A DNA stretch of 18,416 bases from DTFZ01 sp050260375 (GTDB taxonomy: Bacteria > Bacillota > Clostridia > Christensenellales > SZUA-584). Positions within the stretch are counted from its first letter, which is position 1, and every line of letters begins with the position of its first letter. The position numbers were made by a program, and so were the translations under genes. Below the pieces are notes generated by a model. The model made no database searches, was not told the DNA's origin, and saw nothing but the letters and a program-made list of their open reading frames with translations. Where the stretch lies: NCBI GenBank assembly GCA_050260375.1, contig JBLNCA010000035.1, forward strand, positions 1 through 18,416, written 5' to 3'. Positions 7,172-14,949 of this stretch are shown in pieces.

Positions 7172-8512
7172 ATGAATAAGAAGGTTCAATGGAGTTATCT
7201 GGCCACATATGGGCTGAACTTCATCTCAATAGTGTTTATTGCGATGACGTTTTATGCCACAATAAATAAAATAAGCGCTGACGGAAATGCAAGAGCTTTT
7301 CTGGAAACGGTATATTCATTGCCTCATGTGCCTTGGAAAGTGCCGGTCTATACCATAATACTGATATCAGTTTTTGGCATCAACAATATCGTTATCGCCA
7401 AGCTTCATAACAAAAAGCAATGGCTGAGCGCTGGGCTGATGCTTTTTAATTTTTTATTATGCATTGTCATTTCATATTATCTTAATTACAGCTACAAGGG
7501 CATATTTTTACTGTTTGTTATGAGCATGTTCCTTTTTAATATCCATTTTGGTATAAGGCTGCTGCTTCTTGTCCTTGCTTCGTTCAGCTTTATTTTCATG
7601 GATTTCGATCTCCTTCATGTGGCTTCCTTCAAAGACTATGTCAACTATTATGATGCTATCACCCAGACGTATTACTTTACGATGAAAAACGCGCTTGATT
7701 CATTTAGTTTCATATTGACCATTATATTTTTCATCACGCTGATCCAAAGCAAGATTAAGGAAAATAAGGAATATATACTGCTGAATAGTCAGCTTAACGA
7801 AAAGGTAGAAGAGCTCAAAGTAGCGAACGCCAAGCTCGCTGATTACTCGAAATTGTCTGCTGAAAACGCGAAAGCCAAGGAGCGTAACCGAATGGCGAGG
7901 GAGATTCATGATATTCTTGGCCATTCCTTAACCAGTATTGCGACCGGCCTTGAGGCTTGTCTTGGTATGGTCGAAGGGCAAATTAAAACACAGCTGACAA
8001 AAATAAGGGATATAGCCAACAAGGGGCTTCTCGATGTAAGGCGTTCCGTCAGGGAACTCAAAGTTGACAGCATTAAAAAATATGAGCTGGTTTCCGCGCT
8101 TGAGAGATTGGTGCAGGAGGTCAATAACATATCCCCATGCAAAGTCACAATGAGTATCGAAGGCCATATGTTTTTGCTCAAAGAAGACGAGGAAAAGATG
8201 ATCTATAGGATCATTCAGGAAAGTATAACTAATTCGCTGCGTCATGGAAACGCCAGACATATTGATATTTTAATAGTGTTCAGACAAAAAGACGTTTTCA
8301 TAGAAGTCAGGGATGACGGCAAGGGTTGTGACATCATAAATAAAGGCTTTGGGCTTACGCATATTGAAGAAAGGGTCAGCACCTTTCTTGGAACGGTTGA
8401 GTTTACTTCAAAAAGCGGACAGGGATTTATTACAAGAGTTTATTTACCTTTAAGTTACCACTACATAGATCAAGTCTGCGGAGCAGAAAAATCGTATAAT
8501 AAGGATAGATAG
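7172..8512 (+). CDS. Membrane sensor histidine kinase, NarX/HisKA_3 type
   Basis: A membrane sensor kinase of 446 residues. About 200 N-terminal residues form several hydrophobic segments with little extracellular domain. A coiled coil (LLNSQLNEKVEELKVANAKL) follows, then the HisKA_3 dimerisation helix with the phosphorylated H246 in MAREIHDILGHSL, and an HATPase_c domain (N-box IIQESITNSLRHGNA, G-boxes RDDGKGC and GFGLTHIEER). ATG 7172 has GGCGGTGA 4 bases upstream and is preferred over ATG 7124, which adds 16 residues but has a weak site. Its partner is the NarL-type regulator at 9119. The lack of an obvious extracellular sensing domain suggests it senses through a partner, and the membrane-anchored binding protein at 9783 is the obvious candidate. 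That last step is inference. Confidence 0.88.
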   Translation: MNKKVQWSYLATYGLNFISIVFIAMTFYATINKISADGNARAFLETVYSLPHVPWKVPVYTIILISVFGINNIVIAKLHNKKQWLSAGLMLFNFLLCIVISYYLNYSYKGIFLLFVMSMFLFNIHFGIRLLLLVLASFSFIFMDFDLLHVASFKDYVNYYDAITQTYYFTMKNALDSFSFILTIIFFITLIQSKIKENKEYILLNSQLNEKVEELKVANAKLADYSKLSAENAKAKERNRMAREIHDILGHSLTSIATGLEACLGMVEGQIKTQLTKIRDIANKGLLDVRRSVRELKVDSIKKYELVSALERLVQEVNNISPCKVTMSIEGHMFLLKEDEEKMIYRIIQESITNSLRHGNARHIDILIVFRQKDVFIEVRDDGKGCDIINKGFGLTHIEERVSTFLGTVEFTSKSGQGFITRVYLPLSYHYIDQVCGAEKSYNKDR

Positions 8513-8530
8513 TGCAGGAGGGTGCGAGCA

Positions 8531-8999
8531 ATGGCGATACAGGTCAGTTTACCGACTGCAGACGCCGGAACCGGTGTACATCACATTACGGGTTGCGCCG
8601 CCAACAAGGCGGAAGTCAAATCATAACCTGACCTTGCGCAAGGGAGACGATAAGGCAACATACGAGGATGCGGCTTGTCTGAGTATGGACCGATATTTTA
8701 ATGGCGGAGCAGAACGAGAACATAGCATCTGTCGGAATACGGGAGTATACCAACGGCGTAATAAAATCGATTTGGGTTGCAGGATTGAGAAGCAGATGGT
8801 TGAGTTGCCAAAGATAAGAATAAGGCAAAAGGTGGAGTATGTTTTTAGTATTATGAAGGATGTGTTTTATTGGCAAAAGGCACGATACAGATGGATACAG
8901 AAAAACACTGCCTATGCCTATACTTTTTGCCAGCGTAAACCTCTATATGTGTACAAAAGCGGATGGCCTTGCATTAGCCAATGGATAGCTACCCATTAA
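8531..8999 (+). pseudogene. Decayed IS5-family transposase, C-terminal half
   Basis: A remnant sits between the kinase and regulator genes. In one frame, 8531-8625 gives PTADAGTGVHHITGCAANKA, which matches the IS5 transposase block 'VDA-TGLVHTVTGTAANVHD'. The reading then shifts frame near 8615. In the second frame, GDDKATYEDAACLSMDR recalls the GEE..VYGDAGY block with G and Y replaced. The end, VEYVFSIMKDVFYWQKARYR followed by WIQKNTAYAYT, matches the IS5 C-terminal 'VEHPFRVIKR-FGY-KTRYRGLAKNTA'. The second piece stays open as a 141-residue reading frame, but it lacks the first half of the protein and several conserved residues. No terminal inverted repeats are evident. The IDLGCRIEKQM stretch aligns poorly. 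Confidence 0.75.
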
Positions 9000-9118
9000 A
9001 TAATATAGTGCGAATCTGTAGCAGGCATAGCGCCAGCCAGTGTGAACTAATGACTGATTTATCCCTATTACCTCGCAAATTACCTGCTTATGCAGTGGTT
9101 ACTTAAGAGGAGAAGCAA

Positions 9119-9793
9119 ATGATAAAAGTGATGGTGGTTGACGATCAGGAGCTAATTAGAGAGAGCCTCACAATGATGCTGACAACAGTCCCGCAGATCC
9201 AATATTTAGGCTGCGCCGAAAACGGCAAGCAAGCGATTGAGCTCGCGGAAGCACTTAAGCCGGATGTTATACTCATGGATGTGCGTATGGCGGGCATAGA
9301 TGGGATCGAATGCTCAAAAATCATTATTAGTAAGAACCCGAAAACGAAGATTATCATACTGACGACCTTTGAGGATGATGAATATATCTATAATTCGCTG
9401 AAAAACGGCGTAAGTGGCTTTCTGCTGAAGGGAATATCAAAGAATGAGCTGATAAACAGTATTATTACTGTGTACAATGGAGGAGCTACAATTCAGCCTG
9501 AGATCATAAGTAAGGTTTTCAGCCTTTTCTGCAAGATGGCAAAATCATATTACCTTGATCATAATGGCAGTACCGGAATAGATAGATTAAATGCCAACGA
9601 ATTGAAGATTATTCAGTTAATTGGAAGAGGGCTTTCCAATAAGGAGATTATGCATGAAATCCATCTGAGCGAGGGAACGGTGCGCAACTATATCAGCAAC
9701 ATTTTAGATGTGCTGGGTTTAAGGGATAGGACGCAGATCGCGATTTATGCGATACAGTCTGGTTTGATGCTGAAAGACTTGAATGAAGAGTGA
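9119..9793 (+). CDS. Response regulator, NarL/FixJ (LuxR-type HTH)
   Basis: A cytosolic DNA-binding response regulator of 224 residues. The receiver domain has acidic D8-D9, the phosphoacceptor D54 in VILMDVRMAG, the switch threonine at about 82-83 (ILTTFEDD) and K104 in FLLKG. A LuxR-type helix-turn-helix occupies about 157-215 (LNANELKIIQLIGRGLSNKE, LSEGTVRNYISNIL). A strong AGAGGAGAAG lies just upstream of the ATG. It pairs naturally with the HisKA_3 kinase at 7172, although the IS5 remnant now separates them. I see no clear promoter of its own at 9000-9118, so it may depend on the kinase promoter. Its stop codon overlaps the start of the next gene, suggesting translational coupling. Confidence 0.92.
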   Translation: MIKVMVVDDQELIRESLTMMLTTVPQIQYLGCAENGKQAIELAEALKPDVILMDVRMAGIDGIECSKIIISKNPKTKIIILTTFEDDEYIYNSLKNGVSGFLLKGISKNELINSIITVYNGGATIQPEIISKVFSLFCKMAKSYYLDHNGSTGIDRLNANELKIIQLIGRGLSNKEIMHEIHLSEGTVRNYISNILDVLGLRDRTQIAIYAIQSGLMLKDLNEE

Positions 9794-11117
9794 AGCCATG
9801 AAGAATGTGTGGAAAAAACTGATTATTGCTTTGCTTATTATCACATTGGTTCTGATACCCTCGAACTATGTAGACAATGGCCCAATCACACTGACTGTCG
9901 CGGTCTATTCGGGCAACAGCTGGGGGGTACCACAGCACTACGCCTATAGGATTTATGATGAAGCCGCCGAGCATTTTGAAAAGGAATACGGGAAAGATGT
10001 CAACATCGTGCTTAAGACCGGGGTGATGTACAATGATTTTTCAGACTGGTTCGCAAAACAGGTGCTTATGGGCCAAGAAACGGATGTTTTCTTAATACTT
10101 GAAGAAGATTTCTCGACATACGCTTCAATAGGCCTGTTTGAAGATCTGTCGACATATCTTGCGCGGGACAACGATGATTATAATGACATTTATTATCATA
10201 AAGCGCTGGAAGCAGGGCAATATAAGGGTACCCAGTATTCCTTGCCCATATCTGTCGTGCCCTCGTTTTTGATTGTTAATATTACATTGCTCAAAGAAAA
10301 CAATATAACGATTGACCCTGACAATTGGACATGGGAAGAGTTTTATAATATTTGTAAAGCGGTCACGAAGGATACAGATCAGGACGGGCAAATCGATCAA
10401 TTCGGTGTGTTCGGTTATGAGTGGGACAACGCATTTTACACAAACGATGAAAGGCTGTTTGACGTCGATGGAAGAAAGATCGTATTCAGCACAGATAATT
10501 TTGTTGAGACTGTCCGCTATTTGAAGGATTTATACAGTCTTAACCGCGGAATCAATGTCAAGGAGTCGGAATTTGACAAAGGAAAAGTGGCCTTTAAAAA
10601 GTTTAATCTATCTGAATACCGCGCTTACGGTACCTATCCATACAAGATAATCAAGTATGCTGATTTTGAGTGGGACGTCATACCGTTCCCTAAAGGACCG
10701 CAGGGGCAAAGTAAGTCCAAACTATATACGCTCCAGATCGGCATAAGCTCAAGAGGCAGAAACAAACAGGTTGCATACGATTTTATAAAGTATATGACGA
10801 GTAACGAAGATTTGCAGGAAAAAGTATGGGAACTGACATATACATTGCCCGCAAACAAGAATACTGTAAAAAGGCTTTACGAAGAAAAAAAGTATAAATA
10901 TGAAGAGTTCGGGAAGCTGAGTCCTGATTTACTGAGCGATATGATATCAAATTCATACAGGGATCCGGATTTTAAGTTGTATTCGCGGCTTCGAAAGGTG
11001 ATAGAGCAAAGTATTTTTGAAATCATGGTGAGGGACCTTGACATTCCAATTCCAATGAGAGTAATGGAATTGAAGAAGGAGCTGCAATATGTTCTGGACA
11101 ATTACATTGGTTATTAG
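9783..11117 (+). CDS. Extracellular solute-binding protein (family 1), probably membrane-anchored
   Basis: A 444-residue family 1 extracellular solute-binding protein (SBP_bac_1 fold). Landmarks are VAVYSGNSWG at the mature start, AAEHFEKEYGKDVNIV, the FEDLSTYL hinge region, LPISVVPSFLIVNITLLKEN, NWTWEEFYNICKAVTKDTDQ followed by DGQIDQFG, and SSRGRNKQVAYDFIKYMTSN. The N-terminus is Lys-rich plus LIIALLIITLVLIP. It has no lipobox cysteine and no clear signal-peptidase site, so it is likely to remain as a membrane anchor. The start at 9783 overlaps the regulator gene by 11 bp; ATG 9798 is an alternative. No permease or ATPase genes follow: a terminator ends the unit. Its position after kinase and regulator points to sensing more than import. 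The ligand, presumably a sugar or glycan fragment, is unknown. Confidence 0.82.
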   Translation: MKSEAMKNVWKKLIIALLIITLVLIPSNYVDNGPITLTVAVYSGNSWGVPQHYAYRIYDEAAEHFEKEYGKDVNIVLKTGVMYNDFSDWFAKQVLMGQETDVFLILEEDFSTYASIGLFEDLSTYLARDNDDYNDIYYHKALEAGQYKGTQYSLPISVVPSFLIVNITLLKENNITIDPDNWTWEEFYNICKAVTKDTDQDGQIDQFGVFGYEWDNAFYTNDERLFDVDGRKIVFSTDNFVETVRYLKDLYSLNRGINVKESEFDKGKVAFKKFNLSEYRAYGTYPYKIIKYADFEWDVIPFPKGPQGQSKSKLYTLQIGISSRGRNKQVAYDFIKYMTSNEDLQEKVWELTYTLPANKNTVKRLYEEKKYKYEEFGKLSPDLLSDMISNSYRDPDFKLYSRLRKVIEQSIFEIMVRDLDIPIPMRVMELKKELQYVLDNYIGY

Positions 11118-11171
11118 GAAGGTTTTCTGATACATGGTTGGTAAATACGCATAGCCACGGACAGTGCAAAG

Positions 11172-11215
11172 AAAACACCCTCTGCTGTAGAATCAATATA
11201 GACAGGGGGTGTTTT
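11172..11215 (+). terminator. Terminator of the kinase-regulator-binding protein unit
   Basis: A 13-bp stem AAAACACCCTCTG (11172-11184) pairs with CAGGGGGTGTTTT (11203-11215) with one G-U pair and an 18-base loop. It ends in T on plus and also in T on minus, so it may work in both directions. Confidence 0.8.
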
Positions 11216-11300
11216 GTACCTGCCCCAAATGTGCAGTATTAAGCCCGTGTCGGAATGGTTGCAAAAAGGTACGCTCCTGCTTTATAGCGCGCGGATTATG

Positions 11301-11309
11301 TGATAAAAT
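11301..11309 (+). promoter_or_regulatory. Extended -10 upstream of the flavodoxin gene
   Basis: TGATAAAAT, i.e. TGA plus TAAAAT. The -35 at the right distance (TTTATA, 11281-11286) is weak. The leader would be about 30 bases. Confidence 0.4.
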
Positions 11310-11346
11310 ATCTCAATAAAAGTACGTGACATTACAGAGGGCAGGC

Positions 11347-11880
11347 ATGAAGACAATAGTGATATACCGTTCCAAGACGGGGTTTACAAAGAAGTACGCC
11401 AACTGGATAGCCAAGGCGGTGGACGCGACGCTGGTGGAGGCGGGCAAGGTGAGCGCGGGGGGGCTGATGCGCTACGATACCATAGTGTTCGGCGGGGCGA
11501 TGTACGCAGGCGGCATAAACGGCATATCGTTCATAAAGCGCAACCTGTGGCGGTACACCTCCAAGAACATAATAGTATTTACGGTGGGCGCTACGCCCGT
11601 GCGCCCCGAGATAGTGGACGAGATAAGGAACAAAAACTTTACGCCCGACGAGCAGAGGCATATAAAGTTCTTTATGTTGAGAGGCGGGTTTAACTACCAA
11701 AAGCTCGGGGCTATTGACAAGATGCTGATGCAGATACTTAAAGCAAAGCTGAAGCGCGTAAAGCACCCCACGGCGGACGAGCGCGGCATGCTGGCGGCGT
11801 ATAGCCGTCCCGTGGATTTTACCGACAGTCGGCACATAGAGCCCATTGTGGAGGCGATACTAAAAGGCAAGGATAGATAG
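11347..11880 (+). CDS. Flavodoxin-domain protein (protoporphyrinogen-oxidase/flavodoxin_5-like)
   Basis: A cytosolic FMN-binding protein of 177 residues. The N-terminal beta strand and phosphate loop read MKTIVIYRSKTGFTKKYA, followed by the DTIVFGGAMYAGGINGISF and NIIVFTVGATPVRPE segments typical of long-chain flavodoxin-like proteins. The C-terminal part is basic (ILKAKLKRVKHP). ATG 11347 has AGAGGG 5 bases upstream and the family-like start; a GTG at 11326 would add seven residues. It is monocistronic, between terminators at 11172 and 11893. The family includes HemG-type enzymes and general electron carriers, and I cannot tell which this is. Confidence 0.8.
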   Translation: MKTIVIYRSKTGFTKKYANWIAKAVDATLVEAGKVSAGGLMRYDTIVFGGAMYAGGINGISFIKRNLWRYTSKNIIVFTVGATPVRPEIVDEIRNKNFTPDEQRHIKFFMLRGGFNYQKLGAIDKMLMQILKAKLKRVKHPTADERGMLAAYSRPVDFTDSRHIEPIVEAILKGKDR

Positions 11881-11892
11881 CAAATAAGGTTT

Positions 11893-11917
11893 ACGGCGCC
11901 CGCGCGGCGCTGTTTTT
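11893..11917 (+). terminator. Terminator of the flavodoxin gene (GCGCTGTTTTTGT family)
   Basis: An 8-bp stem ACGGCGCC (11893-11900), loop CGCGC, GGCGCTGT (11906-11913) with one G-U pair, running into TTTTT. The right arm and tail are the same sequence as the terminators at 12985, 14626/14954 and 16977. Confidence 0.75.
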
Positions 11918-11921
11918 GTAT

Positions 11922-11998
11922 GGGGTCCCCAAAAAGTCGTGAGGCTTGATGGGGTGTAATTACGGGGTCCCCGGCAAGACGAAAGGCTTGATGGGGCG
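11922..11998 (+). repeat. Two tandem GGGGTCCCC-type palindromic repeats
   Basis: Two 35-bp units, 11922-11956 and 11964-11998. Each starts GGGGTCCCC and ends GGCTTGATGGGGYG. The first also shares AAAAAGTC with the palindrome at 2264. They abut the terminator at 11893, where the other copies of the intergenic module continue with a promoter. Confidence 0.8.
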
Positions 11999-12067
11999 CA
12001 GGCCCGGTGAAACCATAAACGCCGCTTATGAATATACTACATAAAAACGCATAAGGGGGAAACATAA

Positions 12068-12853
12068 GTGGACCTACCGGGAGAAAAAGCGCTGGCGGAG
12101 GTGGCAAAGGACCGCGCGAAGGATATATACGAGGACGGCTTAAAGCCAGCGGTCAGGGAGATAAGCAAGTCGCTGGGTACGGTGTTCGGGCTTGTAAATG
12201 CGCTGCTTTACCCGCTTGAGGAGCTGCGCAGGGACTCAAGCTATAAGCACCAGCATTTCATCGACGAAGTGCAGGAGCGCGCAAAGGCCATACCCGAAGA
12301 CAAGCTGGTAACGCCGCCGCTGCACGTATCCGGACCGGCGTTTGATGGGCTGCGCTATGTGATGGACGTTAAAGAGCTGCGTGAGATGTATATTGCGTTT
12401 CTGATGTGCGCCATGAACTCTGACACTTCGGACGACGTTCACCCGTCGTTTGCCGAGGTGATAAGGCAGCTTTCGTCTGACGAAGCGAAGATACTAAAGG
12501 CGCTGCCGCCCTACGGGCTGTATGAGCCGCTGCTCGACGTGGACGTCTTAATACCCGGCAAGAGCGGCAGGATGACGCATTACAGCAACGCGAGCGTGAT
12601 AGGGCGCGAGGCTCAGTGCAAAAATCCGAAAAACACGCCTATATATATAGACAACCTCTGCCGCTTGGGGCTCACGGCTATGCCGGAGTGCTCTGTGGTG
12701 GACGAAGCGCGCTACGACAAGATATATGTTTCCGAAGAATATATGCGGATAATTGAGGGCATACCCAAGGCGTACAAGATAGAGACGAGCAGGAAGTGCT
12801 TTGGCCTCACCGGCTACGGCGCGAGGTTCCGCAAGGTGTGCATGGGGGAGTAG
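12068..12853 (+). CDS. Abi-alpha / DUF4393 domain protein
   Basis: A 261-residue protein recognised from the Abi-alpha (DUF4393) layout. It has an N-terminal amphipathic helical region (KPAVREISKSLGTVFGLVNA, LLYPLEELR), then IPEDKLVTPPLHVSGPAFDG, then the ELREMYIAFLMCAMN and HPSFAEVIRQLSSDEAKILK blocks. It ends in CFGLTGYGARFRKVCM, matching the family's 'LTPFGKQF..AC' end. The family name comes from abortive infection, i.e. phage defence, but its mechanism is unknown to me and function here is inference. The start is GTG at 12068 with AAGGGGGA about 9 bases upstream. No strong promoter is seen in 11999-12060. It is followed by the composite intergenic repeat that also carries its terminator. 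Confidence 0.8.
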   Translation: MDLPGEKALAEVAKDRAKDIYEDGLKPAVREISKSLGTVFGLVNALLYPLEELRRDSSYKHQHFIDEVQERAKAIPEDKLVTPPLHVSGPAFDGLRYVMDVKELREMYIAFLMCAMNSDTSDDVHPSFAEVIRQLSSDEAKILKALPPYGLYEPLLDVDVLIPGKSGRMTHYSNASVIGREAQCKNPKNTPIYIDNLCRLGLTAMPECSVVDEARYDKIYVSEEYMRIIEGIPKAYKIETSRKCFGLTGYGARFRKVCMGE

Positions 12854-12984
12854 CCGCGTGCCGGGCGCTGCGTCGGGAAAGGGCGCTGCCTTTTCAAACC
12901 TGCTTAAGGCTCCGCCTTAAGAATCCGCTTCTTTTCTTGAAGAAAAAAAGCAATAGACACGTGGGAATAATAGGTTTAATTGTT

Positions 12985-13010
12985 ACAGCGCTTTTAGGGG
13001 CGCTGTTTTT
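12985..13010 (+). terminator. Terminator of the Abi-alpha gene
   Basis: Perfect 7-bp stem ACAGCGC (12985-12991), 8-base loop, GCGCTGT (13000-13006), then TTTTT and GTCTGG. This is the complete version of the module's terminator. Confidence 0.8.
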
Positions 13011-13036
13011 GTCTGGTGATACAAAGTATTCCATGG

Positions 13037-13065
13037 TAGAAAAAGGGAGGATTGAATGATATAAT
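13037..13065 (+). promoter_or_regulatory. Module promoter upstream of the DUF6034-like gene
   Basis: TAGAAA (13037-13042), a 17-bp spacer, TATAAT (13060-13065) with TGA in front. The same boxes at the same spacing occur at 15010-15038. Confidence 0.65.
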
Positions 13066-13098
13066 CTACAGCAGTAATGTATATATCGGAGGAAGCTT

Positions 13099-14457
13099 AT
13101 GCGGCGCAGATACAATCGTGCCGACATACCTGCAAGAGCGGCGGCTATGCTGTGCGTTTTACTGATAATTCTTTCGGCAGGGTGCCAGCCGACGCCCGAA
13201 ACAGCCGTTGTGATAAATAAAAACAGCGCGCCGGAAGCCACGGGCAATGCCTCCGGAGAGGCGGGCGAGCCGTTTTCCGCGCCCGAAACGTGGACGGACT
13301 CCATTGATTACGCCGGAGGACGCGTGACCGCGAATATCAATGCGGACGTAATATGCAAGACGGGCGTTTATAAGCAGTATGAAATAGAGCCGCTGGAATT
13401 CACGCAGGCTCAGGCAGAAAAATGTGTTGAGGCGCTTTTCGGCGGAGCGACGCTCGAGGTTATCGGGCAGCGGTGGACAAAGGACCAGATTGAGGAATTC
13501 CTCATAAATTTCAAAAAGCAGTACGCAACGGGCAACGAGACGGGCATGAGCGAGGAAGAGTATAACGCGAGCGTAAAGGAGTTGGAACGGAAGATTGCCA
13601 ACGCTCCCGAAACGGCGGAAGTGCTTAACCCGCAGGAGCAGATTAAAGCGTTTTCCAAGACGGGGAGCTTAAGGCTCAGAGCCGATCTTGGCAGAGCGGA
13701 GAGGGCAGAGCTGACTGTAACAAACGCGGACGAGGGCTTCGCTTCGTACGTGGGTTTCAGTAACAACGACGGAGACGGCTACTCGCCCATGCATACCGAC
13801 GAGCGCCCGGCTGTTTCGGAGGATGACGCGAAGGCGCGGGCGGAGCGGCTGCTCGCTGAACTGGGCATTGATTATATGGACATTGCCGCTGTCGAGACCG
13901 GCGTGGCGGCGGGCGGCAGCGAGTTTGACGCGGAGGATACCGCGGGCAAGCCCGTATGCTGGCTCATCCATTTTACGCGCACGGTGGACGGAATACCCTC
14001 GACATACGACTTTAAGGACGGAACGACGAGAGAAACGGACGAGTATGAGCGGACATGGGCGTACGAGAGGATAACTGTGGGCGTAGACGAGGCCGGCATA
14101 ACTCAGCTATCCTGGGAGGGCAACGCGCAGGTATCTCCGGACGGGCGGGAGGTTAAGCTGCTGCCGTTCGAGAACGTCATGGAACGGTTCGCGGAGAACA
14201 TGAAGCTGCTGTATTCGTACGACGAGTACGGTACGGAGAGCACTTACGATATAACGCGCATCACGCTTGGTCTTTCGCGTATAAAGACGAAATACGGCGG
14301 ATATCTGCTTACGCCCGTGTGGGACTTTTTCGGGAGCGTGACGGCGGGCGCGGGGGAGAATGGCGGCGAGACGCTGCGTACCGACAGGGAATACGACAGC
14401 TTTGTGACTATAAACGCCGCGGATGGTAGCGTCATAGACAGAAGCGTGGGGTACTGA
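13099..14457 (+). CDS. DUF6034-like secreted lipoprotein
   Basis: A 452-residue protein exported as a lipoprotein. It has a charged N-terminus, a hydrophobic segment (AAMLCVLLIILSAGC) and lipobox LSAGC, then QPTPETAVVINKN. The CQPTPE start, the APETWTDSI...VTANINADV block and EFTQAQAEKCVEALFG agree with what I remember of DUF6034 lipoproteins of Clostridia, which are full-length at this size. The function is unknown. The C-terminal half has repeated beta-rich stretches (GKPVCWLIHFTRTVDGIPST, ITVGVDEAGITQLSWEGN) resembling peptidase-propeptide-like or YcdB-type folds, but I would not press this. GGAGGA lies 6-7 bases before the ATG. It is a single-gene unit between two copies of the composite intergenic repeat. 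Confidence 0.72.
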   Translation: MRRRYNRADIPARAAAMLCVLLIILSAGCQPTPETAVVINKNSAPEATGNASGEAGEPFSAPETWTDSIDYAGGRVTANINADVICKTGVYKQYEIEPLEFTQAQAEKCVEALFGGATLEVIGQRWTKDQIEEFLINFKKQYATGNETGMSEEEYNASVKELERKIANAPETAEVLNPQEQIKAFSKTGSLRLRADLGRAERAELTVTNADEGFASYVGFSNNDGDGYSPMHTDERPAVSEDDAKARAERLLAELGIDYMDIAAVETGVAAGGSEFDAEDTAGKPVCWLIHFTRTVDGIPSTYDFKDGTTRETDEYERTWAYERITVGVDEAGITQLSWEGNAQVSPDGREVKLLPFENVMERFAENMKLLYSYDEYGTESTYDITRITLGLSRIKTKYGGYLLTPVWDFFGSVTAGAGENGGETLRTDREYDSFVTINAADGSVIDRSVGY

Positions 14458-14641
14458 AAATCGCGGAGCAGGAGAGAGGGGCGCTGCATCGGGAAAAGGC
14501 GCTGCCCTTTCAAACCCGCCAAAGGCCCTGCCTCTGGACTTCGCTTAAGGCTCTGCCTTAAGAATCCACTTCTTTTCTTGAAGAAATGCAGCAAAAGACA
14601 CGGTTAAATAATAGGCTAAACAGTTACGGTGCGGGGGGGCA

Positions 14642-14799
14642 ATACCCTATCGGCGCTTCGCGCCACTTCCCCTAAAAGGGGAAGCATATTACCGCCCCAT
14701 CAAGTCGCACGACTTGCCGCTCGCCGCTAAAGCAGCGAGGGAACCCCGTATAAAGGCTCCCCTGTGAGGGGAGCTGTCACCGCAGGTGACTGAAGGGTA
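14642..14799. repeat. Palindromic array bounded by ATACCCT/AGGGTAT inverted ends
   Basis: The outer ends are ATACCCT (14642-14648) and AGGGTAT. Each end carries two hairpins, with the pattern CGGCGCTTCGCG, CCCCTAAAAGGGG on the left and CTCCCCTGTGAGGGGAG, GTCACCGCAGGTGAC on the right. Between them at 14693-14747 lies a GGGGTTCCC-type palindrome on the minus strand, closing with GACTTGATGGGGCG like the units at 11922. No coding capacity. It resembles a small non-autonomous element or a cluster of REP-type units. Confidence 0.65.
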
Positions 14800-14861
14800 T
14801 CAAAGCAGGATTCATATGTTTTTACAATTCAGAGCCTCACTGAAGGATGATATCGGCTTTC

Positions 14862-14949
14862 ACCCTATCGGCACTTCGTGCCACTTCTCCTGCCGGGGTC
14901 CTCGGCGAACAAAGTTCGCTCGGGGTGGGTAAAAGGGGAAGCATATTAC
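14862..14949 (+). repeat. Second ACCCTATCGGC element, with a nested 39-bp palindrome
   Basis: It repeats ACCCTATCGGCNCTTCGNG and AAAAGGGGAAGCATATTAC of the element at 14644-14691. A 39-bp segment (14892-14930) interrupts it between CACTTCTCCT and AAAAGGGG. The inserted piece is of the GGGGTCC...GGGGTG type with a GCGAAC-AAA-GTTCGC stem. Confidence 0.75.

Larger units (their letters stand above)
12863..13065 (+). repeat. Composite intergenic repeat, copy A (uninterrupted)
   Basis: In order: GGGCGCTGC twice (12863, 12881), TTTCAAACC, a perfect hairpin CTTAAGGC-TCC-GCCTTAAG (12903-12921), GAATCCGCTTCTTTTCTTGA with its imperfect fold-back arm, AATAATAGG, the terminator at 12985, GTTTTTGTCTGG, then GGTAGAAA and TGATATAAT. 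The same series returns at 14478-15038. Copies A and B are therefore direct repeats flanking the gene at 13099. Confidence 0.8.

Noticed and set aside
8574..8999. The 141-residue open frame between kinase and regulator as an intact gene
   Set aside because: It matches only the C-terminal part of IS5 transposases, and the preceding part continues in another frame upstream, so it is a remnant.
9783..11117. Start of a second sugar ABC importer
   Set aside because: No permease or ATPase follows; a strong terminator lies 55 bp after the stop codon, and the next gene is a flavodoxin.
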